DNA of 64,000 nucleotides from Halogranum gelatinilyticum (lineage in GTDB: Archaea > Halobacteriota > Halobacteria > Halobacteriales > Haloferacaceae): positions 124,001 to 188,000 of the forward strand of contig NZ_FNHL01000004.1 in assembly GCF_900103715.1 (NCBI RefSeq), read 5' to 3'. The position numbers and the translations under genes were made by a program. The number at the start of each line of letters is the position of its first letter. The stretch's first letter is position 1. Positions 27,623 to 36,329 of this stretch are shown piece after piece. Under the pieces are notes generated by a model. The model made no database searches. It saw nothing but the letters and a program-made list of their open reading frames with translations, and was not told where the DNA came from.

Positions 27623-28771
27623 TTACTGGCTGTAGCCCGCGTACTTCATCAGCTGGTCGAAAATCTTCGTGTCCATCGCCTCCTTGTAGACCACGCCCGA
27701 GAGCATCCCGCCGGGGTAGAAGTTGCCGTTCATGACGTGGCTCACCTTGTGGCAGTGCATCAGGTAGATACCCGGCTGCGAGTCGGCGGTGAACTCGATG
27801 GTGTGCCGCTCGGCGGGTGCGACGTTGGTGACGTCCATCTCGTGACGGGCCGCCTCGGGAATCACGCCGCCGTCCTTCTCCACGCGCTCGAAGCGGTGGT
27901 TGTGGATGTGCAGCGGATGGCTCATGTAGCCGCCGTTGCCGTAGTGGATGCGGACGGTATCGCCCTGTTCGACGATGATGGGCGACCCCTGCTCGGGGTG
28001 GAGCGTCCGGGGAGCGACCTTCCCGTTGACGGTGAAGACGTCCGGGTCGCGGCTGCGCGGGTCGTAGCTGGCGTCCTCACCGGCCATCATCCGGTTGAGC
28101 CGCGAGTCCCAGTCTTTGACCGTCATGAAGTACTCCTTGTCGGCCTCCTCGTAGCCCTCGGGGTCGACCCGGAAGATGCCGTACATCCCCATGTCGATGT
28201 GCCGCTGGGTCTGGAAGTGACAGTGGTAGAGATGCGTCCCGGGAACGTTCGCGGGGATCTCGTAGGTGTGTTTCTCGCCGGGGTCGACCGTGATGCCCGT
28301 CGTCGTCGGCACCCCGTCGTCCTTCCACTGCTTCTGGACGCCGTGGAAGTGGACCGTGTGGGGCCGCTTGCCGTTCGTGTTGTCCAGCGTGACCTCCATG
28401 TCCTCGCCCTCGGTCGTCCGGATGATGGGACCGGGGACGCTGGGGTCACGGTCGTCCGCCTGGAACGCCCAGACACGCGGGAGCCGGACGGGACCGCCCA
28501 TCGTCTCCAGCGGATGGGCTTCGTGGACCGCCGGCTGGGTCTTCAGCGTGACCTGCCCGCCCTGCTCGTCGACGTTGACGACCTCGGGCGGGCTGGTCTT
28601 CGGGAGCGACGACTGCACCGAACTCGCCGTCGCCGACTGTCCGACTTTGCCGCTGCCCTGGCTCGTCGGTGCGGCGCAGCCAGCCAGTGCTGCACCGCCG
28701 ACGCTACCGGTCGCAGCGAGGAACTCACGGCGCGACACTCCGGTTCCGGGTGCTCCAATGCGGTCGTTCAT
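27623..28771 (-). CDS. Two-domain multicopper oxidase, Tat lipoprotein
   Basis: 382 aa. The Tat motif SRREFLAA (13-20) and lipobox LAGC (C32) predict a lipid-anchored extracellular protein. Two cupredoxin domains carry the copper signatures: HFHG (H141, H143), HLYHCHFQTQRHIDMGM (H183, C184, H185, H191, M196), HPLHIH (H285, H288, H290) and MHCHKVSH (H339, C340, H341, H345). A Cys ligand in both domains suggests a type 1 site in each (a type A two-domain oxidase), so it may form a trimer with interdomain trinuclear sites. Laccase, copper oxidase or nitrite reductase-like activity are all possible. It lies 32 bp upstream of the halocyanin gene on the same strand. Confidence 0.88.
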   Translation of the reverse strand: MNDRIGAPGTGVSRREFLAATGSVGGAALAGCAAPTSQGSGKVGQSATASSVQSSLPKTSPPEVVNVDEQGGQVTLKTQPAVHEAHPLETMGGPVRLPRVWAFQADDRDPSVPGPIIRTTEGEDMEVTLDNTNGKRPHTVHFHGVQKQWKDDGVPTTTGITVDPGEKHTYEIPANVPGTHLYHCHFQTQRHIDMGMYGIFRVDPEGYEEADKEYFMTVKDWDSRLNRMMAGEDASYDPRSRDPDVFTVNGKVAPRTLHPEQGSPIIVEQGDTVRIHYGNGGYMSHPLHIHNHRFERVEKDGGVIPEAARHEMDVTNVAPAERHTIEFTADSQPGIYLMHCHKVSHVMNGNFYPGGMLSGVVYKEAMDTKIFDQLMKYAGYSQ

Positions 28772-28830
28772 GCTACACCTCGGTCTTTCGAAGCCACTGA
28801 AAAAGACCTACGAGCCGGTTCCAACGTTGT

Positions 28831-28869
28831 GGGAAATAGGGAAAAAATATTTACGGGAAGAATTCCCGT
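28831..28869 (-). terminator. Hairpin plus T-tract between SDR and oxidase genes
   Basis: On the minus strand a 7-bp inverted repeat ACGGGAA-ttc-TTCCCGT (28869-28853) is followed at once by AAATATTTTTTCCC. It lies 17 bp after the SDR stop, so it fits a terminator of the aldehyde dehydrogenase-SDR pair. The same AT-rich tract could serve as the TATA box of the oxidase gene (start 28771), and the palindrome could then be an operator. Confidence 0.45.
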
Positions 28870-28885
28870 CCGGCGATTTGCGCCC

Positions 28886-29971
28886 TCAAACCATCGCGTC
28901 GGACCGAATCTCGGGATGCGCGCGGACGTAGGCGACCAGCCGGTCGACGTACGAGTTGAACGCGGGAGGCTCGATGCCCGACCCGGCGAGCAGCCGCCGC
29001 GCGTTCGGACAGGCGTAGCGCGTCGGATGGTCGAAGTAGTCCAGCGTCGCCGGTTCGGCGGCCACGCCGCGGGCCTGCAACAGCCGCATCCCGCGTTTCG
29101 CCAGGCCCTTCGTCGTCGGCACGCTCACGACGCGGTGGCCGAGCGCGTCGGCGACGCTGTCGACGAAGGCGGGAATCCGCAGCGGTGCGGGGTCACAGAG
29201 CTGCACCACCTCGCCGACAGCCGCCTCGTGCTGGCTCAAGTAGTCGATAGCGTCGACGACGAAGTCCCGCGGGACGACGTTGAGTTCCGTCGTCGCCGCG
29301 CCCGGGATGGTCGGCGCGACAGAGAGCAGCGCGGGCTGGGCGAGGAGCAGCCGAAGCAGGTAGTACGGCCCGTCGTACTTCCCCGTCTCACCCGTCTCGC
29401 TGTCGCCGACGACGATGGAAGGGCGGTAGACCGTCGCGGGCAACCCCTCGGCCATCCGCTCGTGGACGAGCACCTCGGCACGGTACTTCGTCTCCTCGTA
29501 GTGGTTGTTGAACGACTGGCCCTCTCGCAGGTGGTCCTCCGTGAACACCCCGTCGTAGCGGCCGCTGACGTAACAGGTCGAGACGTAGTGGAATCGGTCG
29601 ACTGCGAGGTCCTCGGCGACGTCGAGGACGTGTTCGGTCCCCCGGACGTTGACCGCCTCGCCGACCTCGCGGGAGACGGCGAGGTCGTAGACGGCGGCGA
29701 GATGGTAGACCTCGGAGACGGAGTCGAGTTCGGCGAGCGCGTCGCCGAGACCCAGTCCCGGTTCGGTGATGTCGCCCTCGTAGAGCCGGATCGGACCGTC
29801 GGCGTCGTACGCGTCGTCGCCCACGACGTCGGCGGCGCGCTCCTCGGCGAGCGCGCGGAACTTCGGCTGGACGAGACAGGCGACGGGACCCGCATCACGC
29901 GCGAGCAGTCGCTCGACGACCTGCGAGCCGAGGAAGCCGGGAAAGCCCGTGAGCAGCACCCGCGGACTCAT
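28886..29971 (-). CDS. NAD(P)-binding SDR of the acyl-reductase (male-sterility) type
   Basis: 361 aa. The Rossmann glycine motif is TGFPGFLG (8-15), and the catalytic pair is Y158-EETK162 preceded by VSTCYVSG (130-137). The PSIVVGDSETGE segment and C-terminal region resemble the NAD-binding-4 family, which reduces fatty acyl-CoA or thioesters to aldehydes or alcohols. A sugar epimerase is less likely. The preceding aldehyde dehydrogenase gene overlaps it by 4 bp, so the pair may interconvert a long-chain or isoprenoid acid, aldehyde and alcohol (inference). Confidence 0.8.
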   Translation of the reverse strand: MSPRVLLTGFPGFLGSQVVERLLARDAGPVACLVQPKFRALAEERAADVVGDDAYDADGPIRLYEGDITEPGLGLGDALAELDSVSEVYHLAAVYDLAVSREVGEAVNVRGTEHVLDVAEDLAVDRFHYVSTCYVSGRYDGVFTEDHLREGQSFNNHYEETKYRAEVLVHERMAEGLPATVYRPSIVVGDSETGETGKYDGPYYLLRLLLAQPALLSVAPTIPGAATTELNVVPRDFVVDAIDYLSQHEAAVGEVVQLCDPAPLRIPAFVDSVADALGHRVVSVPTTKGLAKRGMRLLQARGVAAEPATLDYFDHPTRYACPNARRLLAGSGIEPPAFNSYVDRLVAYVRAHPEIRSDAMV

Positions 29972-31572
29972 CGTAGCCTCCGCTGGAGCCGTCGAACGAG
30001 CCCAAGCAGCGTGAACGCGCCGTCGACGACCCAGCCCGCACCCCGGCCCGAGGGGAACTTGACGAGACCGACGCGGGAGGCCGCGACCGTCCGCGTCTGG
30101 AGGTAGCGGTCGATGCCCTCGACGCCGTGGCGGTGGCCGACCGCGGAGTCGCCGAAGCCGCCCTTCGGCGCGTCGAGCGCGGCCCAGCCCGCGGCGTAGC
30201 CGTCGTTGACGCAGACCGTCCCGCTCTCGATGCGGCGGGCGACGGCCCGGCCACGCTCGCGGTCGCCCGTCCAGACGCTCGCGTTGAGGCCGTAGTCGGA
30301 GTCGTTGGCCGCGGCGACGGCGGCCTCGGTGTCGGCGACGGGCGTCACCGAGACGACCGGACCGAAGGTCTCCTCGGTGGCGACCAGGGAGTCAGCATCG
30401 ACGTCGGTCAGGATGGTCGGTTCGTAGCAGTAGGGGGCGACGTCGGGGCGGTGGCGGCCGCCGGAGACGACCGACGCGCCCGTCTCGACGGCGTCGGCGA
30501 CGTGGCACTCGACGCGTTCGAGTTGGTCGGCACTGGCGAGCGTCCCCACGTCGGCCGCGTAGTCGAGGTCGGTGCCCAGTGTGAGCCCGCGCGTCTCGCG
30601 GACGAAGGCAGCGAGGAACTCGGCGTAGAGCGACTCGTGGACGTAGATTCGCTCGATAGAGAGACAGAGCTGTCCGGCGTTCGCGAAGCAAGCGTGAGCC
30701 GCGCCCGCCGCGGCGCGCTCGACGTCCGCGTCGTCGAGGACGAGAAGCGGGTTCTTGCCGCCGAGTTCGAGCGAGCAGCCGACGAGGTTCCGGCCCGCCT
30801 GCTCGGCGACGACCCGGCCCGTCTCGGTGCTGCCGGTGAAGGCGACGTGGTCGACGCGTTCGACGAGAGCGGGTCCGACGACCGGTCCCTCGCCCGTGAC
30901 GACCTGGAAGACGCCGTCCGGGAGCCCGGCCTCCGCGAGCAACTCTGCGAGCGCGAGCGCGACGAAGGGCGTCTTCTCGTCAGGTTTGAGGACGACGCTG
31001 TTGCCCGCGGCGAGCGCGGGGATTGCGTCGGTGACGGCGAGAGTGAGCGGATAGTTCCACGGCGAGATGACGCCGACGACGCCGACCGGGTCGTAGCTGA
31101 CGTGGGTCGTCGTCACGCCCGGTAGCGCGCCGCGGCGACGCTCCTCGGCCAGTGCCTCGGGTGCGACGTCGGCGTAGTAGCTGCAAGCGTTCGGCACGTC
31201 CAAGACCTCCTCGACGGCGGTCGTCCGGGCCTTGCCGGTCTCGACCTGCAAGAGGTCGAGCAGGTCGTCGCGACGGTCGGCGACGAGGTCGCCGAAGCGC
31301 TCCAGGATGGCCGTGCGTTCCTCGACCGGGCGGGCGGCCCAGTCGGCCTGTGCCTCGCGTGCCCGCTCGACGGCGGCGGCGACATCGGTCTCGTCGCACG
31401 CCGGGACCGAACCGAGCCGTTCGTCCGTCGCTGGCGCGACGACGTCGATCTCGTTGTCTCCGACCGCTCGGCCGTCCGCGCGTGCGACACGCCCGGCAAG
31501 CACCTCGAACCGCCGTGCCGACAAGCCGCTTCCCGACAGCACCGACAGCCCGCCCGTCGTGTGTTCCCCCAT
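29968..31572 (-). CDS. NAD(P)-dependent aldehyde dehydrogenase
   Basis: 534 aa, slightly longer than the usual ~480-500 because of N- and C-terminal extensions. Cofactor binding: VISPWNYPL (168-176), KPDEKTP (196-202) and FTGSTETG (245-252). The catalytic Glu is E269 in LELGGKNP, and the nucleophile C303 is in FANAGQLCLS. The family resembles succinate-semialdehyde or broad-range aldehyde dehydrogenases. The C-terminus ends in a basic/hydrophobic segment (WVVDGAFTLLGLVRRLQRRLR) that could touch the membrane, as in fatty-aldehyde dehydrogenases. It is coupled to the SDR gene. Confidence 0.92.
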   Translation of the reverse strand: MGEHTTGGLSVLSGSGLSARRFEVLAGRVARADGRAVGDNEIDVVAPATDERLGSVPACDETDVAAAVERAREAQADWAARPVEERTAILERFGDLVADRRDDLLDLLQVETGKARTTAVEEVLDVPNACSYYADVAPEALAEERRRGALPGVTTTHVSYDPVGVVGVISPWNYPLTLAVTDAIPALAAGNSVVLKPDEKTPFVALALAELLAEAGLPDGVFQVVTGEGPVVGPALVERVDHVAFTGSTETGRVVAEQAGRNLVGCSLELGGKNPLLVLDDADVERAAAGAAHACFANAGQLCLSIERIYVHESLYAEFLAAFVRETRGLTLGTDLDYAADVGTLASADQLERVECHVADAVETGASVVSGGRHRPDVAPYCYEPTILTDVDADSLVATEETFGPVVSVTPVADTEAAVAAANDSDYGLNASVWTGDRERGRAVARRIESGTVCVNDGYAAGWAALDAPKGGFGDSAVGHRHGVEGIDRYLQTRTVAASRVGLVKFPSGRGAGWVVDGAFTLLGLVRRLQRRLR

Positions 31573-31874
31573 GTGTATGGCGGTACACAGGGTTGACGAA
31601 CAATAAACGTATGCTGACAGGTTTCGGGAGGGTCGCCGCTGGCCGTCGGAACCCGGTCGGCAGCCGCCGGGTGAAGGCGGGTCAGGAAGCTTCGTCCGGG
31701 TGGGATAAGGAGATTGTGTTCATGTTGGCGAAAAATAACTTTATCCGGTCTCCAAGTGTCGGATTCGACGTGGACACGTAACCGCTCCGGGCCGCGGTTT
31801 CCCCGCCCGACGGGACCGTCGCCGACGGTTCGGAGTCCCCCGCTATCCGACCGACACCCACTTTCGACACTCCA
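31573..31874. promoter_or_regulatory. 302-bp divergent promoter region
   Basis: It lies between the aldehyde dehydrogenase (minus) and serine hydrolase (plus) starts. An AT-rich patch (AAAAATAACTTTATCC, 31731-31746) is the only obvious TATA-like element for the plus strand, about 130 nt before the hydrolase ATG. ACAATAAACGTATG (~31600-31613) may serve the minus strand. No gene is seen. Confidence 0.3.
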
Positions 31875-33767
31875 ATGCCCGCCCCCCTCACCCGGCGACA
31901 GTTCGTCGCCGGAACGACGGCAGCCTGTACGGCTGGCGCGCTCGCGTCGACCGGATCGACGACCGCGACGGCCGCCACGCAGACAGATGCAGCGACGCTC
32001 GAAGCGCTCGTCGACGACGCCGCTCGACGGGCACTCGAAGAACACGACGCCGGTGGCCTGGCCGTGACGGTCGCAGAGCCTGACTCGCTCCCACTCGCGA
32101 AAGGATACGGCCACGCCTTCGAGAGCGAGGACGTCCCCGTCGACGCCGACGAGACGCTCTTCAGCGTCGGCTCGGTCTCGAAGGTGGTGACGTGGACCGC
32201 GGCGATGCAGCTCGTCGACCGCGGCCGACTCGCCGTCGACGACCGGGTCGACGGCTCGCTCACCACCGTCGACCTCCCCGCCGACGACCCGATCACGCTC
32301 GAACGGCTCGCGACCCACACCGCGGGCTTCGAACTCCGCGGCCGCTACGACTCGGTCCGACGCCTCGACAACCACCGCTCGCTGGAAGCGTCGGTGACGG
32401 CGCACGTCCCGGCGCAAGTCTACTCTCCCGGCGAACTGTCGCTCTACACCAACTACGCGGCCGCCCTGACCGGCCAACTCGTCGCGGACGTGACCGGCGA
32501 CGGGTTCGGCGAGTACGTCACGGACGAACTGTTCGAGCCGTTGGGAATGGCCGACAGCACCTTCGCGCCGGCTCCGGACGGTCTCGTACCCGACCCGGAG
32601 ACGGCGACCGAAGACGCCCTCCGGTTCTACTCGACGGTCCCGCCGGCCTCGGGACTCCACGCGACGGCGACGGACATGGGCCGACTCCTGCGCGCGCATC
32701 TCAACGGCGGCGTCGTCGACGGCGAGCGCGTCCTCTCGGCGGCTGCCGTCGAGGCGATGCACCGCCAGTGGTACACGCCCCACGAGACGCTCGACGGGAT
32801 GGCCTTCGGCCTGTTCGAAGAGTCCTGCGGCGAGACACGCCTGCTCACCCACAGCGGCGCGACGCCCGACTTCTCGACCGACTTCGTCCTCGTCCCCGAG
32901 GCGGACCTCGGGCTGTACGTCGCGGGCCACGGCGCCGGGGCGTCGGCCGCGGTCGACGACGTCGTCGACGCAGTGCTCGACCGGCTGGTACCCGCGGAGC
33001 CGACACGACCGCCCGCGCCTACCGGGACGCCCGCTCGCGCCGACCGCCTCACCGGCCGGTACCGGTCGGTGAGTGCCGCCGAGAACACGAGCTACGAGAA
33101 GCTCGCGGTCGGCCTGCTGTCGGGGTCGCCCATCGAGGTCCGCGTCGCCGACAGTGGCCATCTCGTCACCGAACAGGACGGCGAGACCGACCGCTGGGTC
33201 GAACGCGAACCGCTCGTGTTCGAGCACGTCGACGGCGACGAGCGGCTGGTCTTTCGGACCGCCGACGGTCGAGTGACCCATCTGTTCCGCGGTCTCGGCG
33301 CGTACACGCCGATGTCGGCCGTCGACCGCCTGTCGGTGCAGGGCTGGCTCGCGCTCGCGGCGACCGTCGGCACGCTCTCGGGTGTCGTCGGCTGGCCCGC
33401 CGCGCGTGGCTGGCGGCGGCTCCGCGGAAGAGAGGGACCGCCAGCGTCGGCCGGGCGTGCCCGCTGGGCCGTCGGCGGGACCGTGGGAAGTCTCGCTGCC
33501 TTCGTCTGCGCGGTGCTGGCACTCGCGTTGGTGCTTCCGATGACCGGCGCGCCGCCGCTGTTCAGCTGGCCGCCGACGTGGTTCTGGCTCGTCTTCGGCC
33601 TGCCGACCCTCGGAGCGGTGTTCGCCGTCGGTGCGGCGGGCTACGCGGTCGCCGCGTGGCGCGGGGGGTGGTGGTCGCTCGCGGCGCGGCTCCACTACAG
33701 CCTCGTCGTCGCCACCGCGGCCGTCCTCGTCTGGCTCGCCGGCTACTGGAACCTGCTGTGGGTGTGA
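31875..33767 (+). CDS. Exported serine hydrolase (class C beta-lactamase/PBP-like) with C-terminal membrane domain
   Basis: 630 aa. A Tat signal (LTRRQFVAGT, 5-14) without lipobox Cys opens the protein. The serine hydrolase fold has all three active-site motifs: S100-VSK103, Y191-TN193 and HSG (326-328). A linker domain (~345-460) is followed by four to five membrane helices (from ~485 to 625), so the enzyme is exported and re-anchored by its C-terminus. Archaea lack peptidoglycan, so the substrate is probably a peptide or ester; beta-lactam resistance should not be assumed. It is a single-gene unit. Confidence 0.88.
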   Translation: MPAPLTRRQFVAGTTAACTAGALASTGSTTATAATQTDAATLEALVDDAARRALEEHDAGGLAVTVAEPDSLPLAKGYGHAFESEDVPVDADETLFSVGSVSKVVTWTAAMQLVDRGRLAVDDRVDGSLTTVDLPADDPITLERLATHTAGFELRGRYDSVRRLDNHRSLEASVTAHVPAQVYSPGELSLYTNYAAALTGQLVADVTGDGFGEYVTDELFEPLGMADSTFAPAPDGLVPDPETATEDALRFYSTVPPASGLHATATDMGRLLRAHLNGGVVDGERVLSAAAVEAMHRQWYTPHETLDGMAFGLFEESCGETRLLTHSGATPDFSTDFVLVPEADLGLYVAGHGAGASAAVDDVVDAVLDRLVPAEPTRPPAPTGTPARADRLTGRYRSVSAAENTSYEKLAVGLLSGSPIEVRVADSGHLVTEQDGETDRWVEREPLVFEHVDGDERLVFRTADGRVTHLFRGLGAYTPMSAVDRLSVQGWLALAATVGTLSGVVGWPAARGWRRLRGREGPPASAGRARWAVGGTVGSLAAFVCAVLALALVLPMTGAPPLFSWPPTWFWLVFGLPTLGAVFAVGAAGYAVAAWRGGWWSLAARLHYSLVVATAAVLVWLAGYWNLLWV

Positions 33768-33833
33768 ACAGCGGAGGCACCCATCCACGGGCCTGACACG
33801 TTCCGCCTTAAAGACGGCAACCACGACGCCGAC

Positions 33834-33861
33834 ATCCCGATATCCCGATATCCCGATATCC
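33834..33861. repeat. 8-bp tandem repeat, 3.5 copies
   Basis: The unit ATCCCGAT is repeated three times perfectly plus a half copy (ATCC) immediately after the serine hydrolase gene. Each junction is GATATC. It could be a slippage-prone tract or multiple binding sites. Confidence 0.8.
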
Positions 33862-33963
33862 ACGGTCACAGAGACGAACATCCCGGTGTCTGCCGCGACA
33901 GAAAACGAAATCCATTATCGTCGTTTTGGCAGCGATTTTCCTGCACGAACGATAAGCGTATTA

Positions 33964-33985
33964 GCAATACCTTATACAATATTGC
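33964..33985. promoter_or_regulatory. Inverted repeat, candidate operator for transporter operon
   Basis: GCATTA-type palindrome: arms GCAATA and TATTGC separated by 10 bp (CCTTATACAA). One helical turn between half-site centres is typical of a dimeric HTH regulator. The spacer itself looks TATA-like, so binding could block transcription-factor access. It lies about 190 nt before the first gene. Confidence 0.4.
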
Positions 33986-34170
33986 AGTCACTACCGGTAA
34001 AATAGGGACATATACTGTACTGTTGACAACCTTTTTGGTGTGTACTCATCTGTGCGGTACTGTCTCAAAATGGTGCGAGAACACAGTCATTTGTCTACGT
34101 GTTACGCCGAGAACAACCACAGTGTAAACGAAAACCGCGGAATTAGCGGACAGTCGGTTGAGGTGCGCGA

Positions 34171-35445
34171 ATGAGCCGTCACGTCGGCCGTCGGCAGTTC
34201 CTCGCGTCGGGTGCCGCCGTTGCAGGCACCGCGCTGGCTGGCTGTGCGGGCGGGAGTTCGAGCGGGAGCGACACCATCAAGATCGGCGTGCTGGAGGACC
34301 GTTCGGGCAACTTCGCGCTCGTCGGCTCGCCGAAGTGGAAGGCCTCGAAACTCGCCATCGACGAGATCAACGCCGACGGCGGTATCGACGGCAAGCAGAT
34401 CGAACTGTTCGACCCGGACCCGCAGTCCGACAACCAACGCTACCAAGAACTCACGCGCCGGATGATCGACCGACACGAGGTCGACGCGCTGTGGGCGGGC
34501 TACTCGTCGGCGACGCGGGAGGCCATCCGGCCCATCATCGACCGCGAGGACCAGCTGTACTTCTACACGACGCAGTACGAGGGCGGCGTCTGTGACAAGA
34601 ACGTCTTCGCCGTCGGCCCGACCGCCCGCCAGCAGCTGGGGAGCGTTCTCCCCTACCTCGTCGAGGAGTACGGGCCGCGAATCTACACCGTCGCCGCCGA
34701 CTACAACTTCGGGCAGCTGTCGGCCGACTGGGTGAAGGTCCTCGCCAACGAGAACGGCGCGGAGGTCGTCAACGAGGAGTTCATTCCCCTCTCCGAGTCG
34801 CAGTTCGGCTCGACCATCAACCGGATTCAGGAGGCCGACCCCGACTTCATCATGTCGATGCTCGTCGGGCAGAACCACACCTCCTTCTACGACCAGAAGG
34901 CCTCGGCCGGTCTCGACATCCCCATCGGGACGTCGACGGCGATGGCGCAGGGCTACGAACATCTACGGCTTGACCCACCGGCGATGAAGAACGTCTACGC
35001 CGGGGTCAACTACATGGAGGAGATCCCGACCGCGCGAAACACGGACGACGGCGGCTTCGTCGACCGCTACTACGAGAAGTTCCCCGACGCGCCCTACCTG
35101 AACGAGGAGGCGGAGAACAACTACTTCTCCATCTACATGTACAAACAGGCCGTCGAGCAGGCCGGGACGACGGATCAGGAGGAGGTCAAGACCGCGCTCG
35201 AATCGGGAATCACTTTCGGCGCGCCCGAAGCACCGGGCGAGGAGACCATCGCGCTCGACGGCGCGACCCACCACGTCGACCACCACATGTGGGTCATGCG
35301 CGCCGACGAGAACCACAACGTCGAGGCGGTCGACGACCGCGTCATCCCCGAGACGTTCCTCTCGGAGACGGTCGGCTGCGACCTCCGCGAGGAGGACGAG
35401 GAGACGCAGTACACGCCGACCGACTTCTACGAGGAGGCCGGATAG
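34171..35445 (+). CDS. urtA: ABC transporter substrate-binding lipoprotein, urea/amide type
   Basis: 424 aa. The Tat motif RRQFLASG (7-14) and lipobox LAGC predict a lipid-anchored exported protein. The type I periplasmic-binding fold is recognisable: IKIGVLEDRSGNFALVG, an INADGGIDGKQIEL segment, YEGGVCDKNVFAVGPTARQQ, ADYNFGQLSADW and PLSESQFGSTINRIQ. These segments resemble UrtA/FmdD (urea and short-chain amides) more than Leu/Ile/Val-binding proteins. It begins a five-gene operon. The gene symbol reflects similarity, not proof of substrate. Confidence 0.75.
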   Translation: MSRHVGRRQFLASGAAVAGTALAGCAGGSSSGSDTIKIGVLEDRSGNFALVGSPKWKASKLAIDEINADGGIDGKQIELFDPDPQSDNQRYQELTRRMIDRHEVDALWAGYSSATREAIRPIIDREDQLYFYTTQYEGGVCDKNVFAVGPTARQQLGSVLPYLVEEYGPRIYTVAADYNFGQLSADWVKVLANENGAEVVNEEFIPLSESQFGSTINRIQEADPDFIMSMLVGQNHTSFYDQKASAGLDIPIGTSTAMAQGYEHLRLDPPAMKNVYAGVNYMEEIPTARNTDDGGFVDRYYEKFPDAPYLNEEAENNYFSIYMYKQAVEQAGTTDQEEVKTALESGITFGAPEAPGEETIALDGATHHVDHHMWVMRADENHNVEAVDDRVIPETFLSETVGCDLREEDEETQYTPTDFYEEAG

Positions 35446-35446
35446 G

Positions 35447-36328
35447 ATGGTCAACGGGCTGAACCTGCTGTTTCAGTTCCTCGATAGCTTCGCGTTCATC
35501 GTGTTGGCAGCAGCAGGCCTCGCCATCGTCTTCGGTATCATGGGCGTCATCAACCTCGCTCACGGCGAGTTCATCATGGTCGGCGCGTACGGCACGACGC
35601 TGTCGTACAACGCCGGTCTCCCGCTGCCGGTGGCGATGCTCGCCGGCGTCGCCGTCACGACGGTCTTCGGCGTCCTCGTCGAGCGGACGATCATCAAGCG
35701 GCTCTACGACCGCCTCGCCGACTCGATGGTCGCGACGTGGGGGCTGAGCCTCATCATGGTGCAGGCCGCCCGCATCGTCTTCGGCAACTCACTGCAGCAG
35801 ATCGGCACGCCGCTCGGAAGCATCGCCTACGGCGACTTCTCGTACTCGGCGTACCGCATCCTGCTGTCGGGCGTGAGCGTCGTCGTGCTCGCCGTCGTCT
35901 ACTACATCTTCACCCGGACGGACTACGGGATGCGCGCGCGGGCGACGATTCAAAACGAGACGATGGCCCGCTCGCTCGGCGTCGACACCGAACGGACGTA
36001 CATGACGACGTTCGCACTCGGCTCGGCACTCGCGGGCCTGACCGGCGCGCTCTACGCGCCGACGGTGACGATGGTGCCGAGTCTCGGCGGGACGTTCCTC
36101 GTCGAAGCCTTCGTCGCCGTCGTCGTCGGCGGCCCGTCGGTCGTCCTCGGGACGACGCTGGCCGGTGGCTTCCTGGGCTTCATCAACGCCCTTGTCTCGA
36201 ATCTCGTCGGGACGTTCCTCGGCCGCATCGCCCTGCTCGTGACGGCAATCGTGATGATTCGGTTCCTACCGGAGGGGATCACCGGCTTCGTCCAGCGGGT
36301 TCGCGACCGCCGCGAGGAGGCGGCCTGA
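35447..36328 (+). CDS. urtB: ABC transporter permease, LivH/UrtB type
   Basis: 293 aa with about eight membrane helices. It has the LivH-type segment GIMGVINLAHGEFIMVGAYG (~28-47) and the permease EAA-like loop with GVDTERTYMTTFALGSALAG (~180-199) that contacts the ATPases. It starts 1 bp after the binding-protein stop. Together with the next gene it forms the heterodimeric channel. Confidence 0.85.
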   Translation: MVNGLNLLFQFLDSFAFIVLAAAGLAIVFGIMGVINLAHGEFIMVGAYGTTLSYNAGLPLPVAMLAGVAVTTVFGVLVERTIIKRLYDRLADSMVATWGLSLIMVQAARIVFGNSLQQIGTPLGSIAYGDFSYSAYRILLSGVSVVVLAVVYYIFTRTDYGMRARATIQNETMARSLGVDTERTYMTTFALGSALAGLTGALYAPTVTMVPSLGGTFLVEAFVAVVVGGPSVVLGTTLAGGFLGFINALVSNLVGTFLGRIALLVTAIVMIRFLPEGITGFVQRVRDRREEAA

Positions 36329-36329
36329 G

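Larger units (their letters stand above)
33768..34170 (+). promoter_or_regulatory. 403-bp promoter region of the urea/amide transporter operon
   Basis: No gene is seen. The first part holds the short tandem repeat annotated separately. The second part (~33940-34140) is markedly AT-rich, with an inverted repeat GCAATA/TATTGC and several TATA-like stretches (CCTTATACAAT; AACCTTTTTGG ~34029-34039). The length and composition suggest a regulated promoter with a long leader. Confidence 0.4.

Noticed and set aside
30127-31125. 332-aa plus-strand ORF inside the aldehyde dehydrogenase gene
   Set aside because: It is the GC-bias shadow of a clear dehydrogenase with catalytic residues on the other strand.
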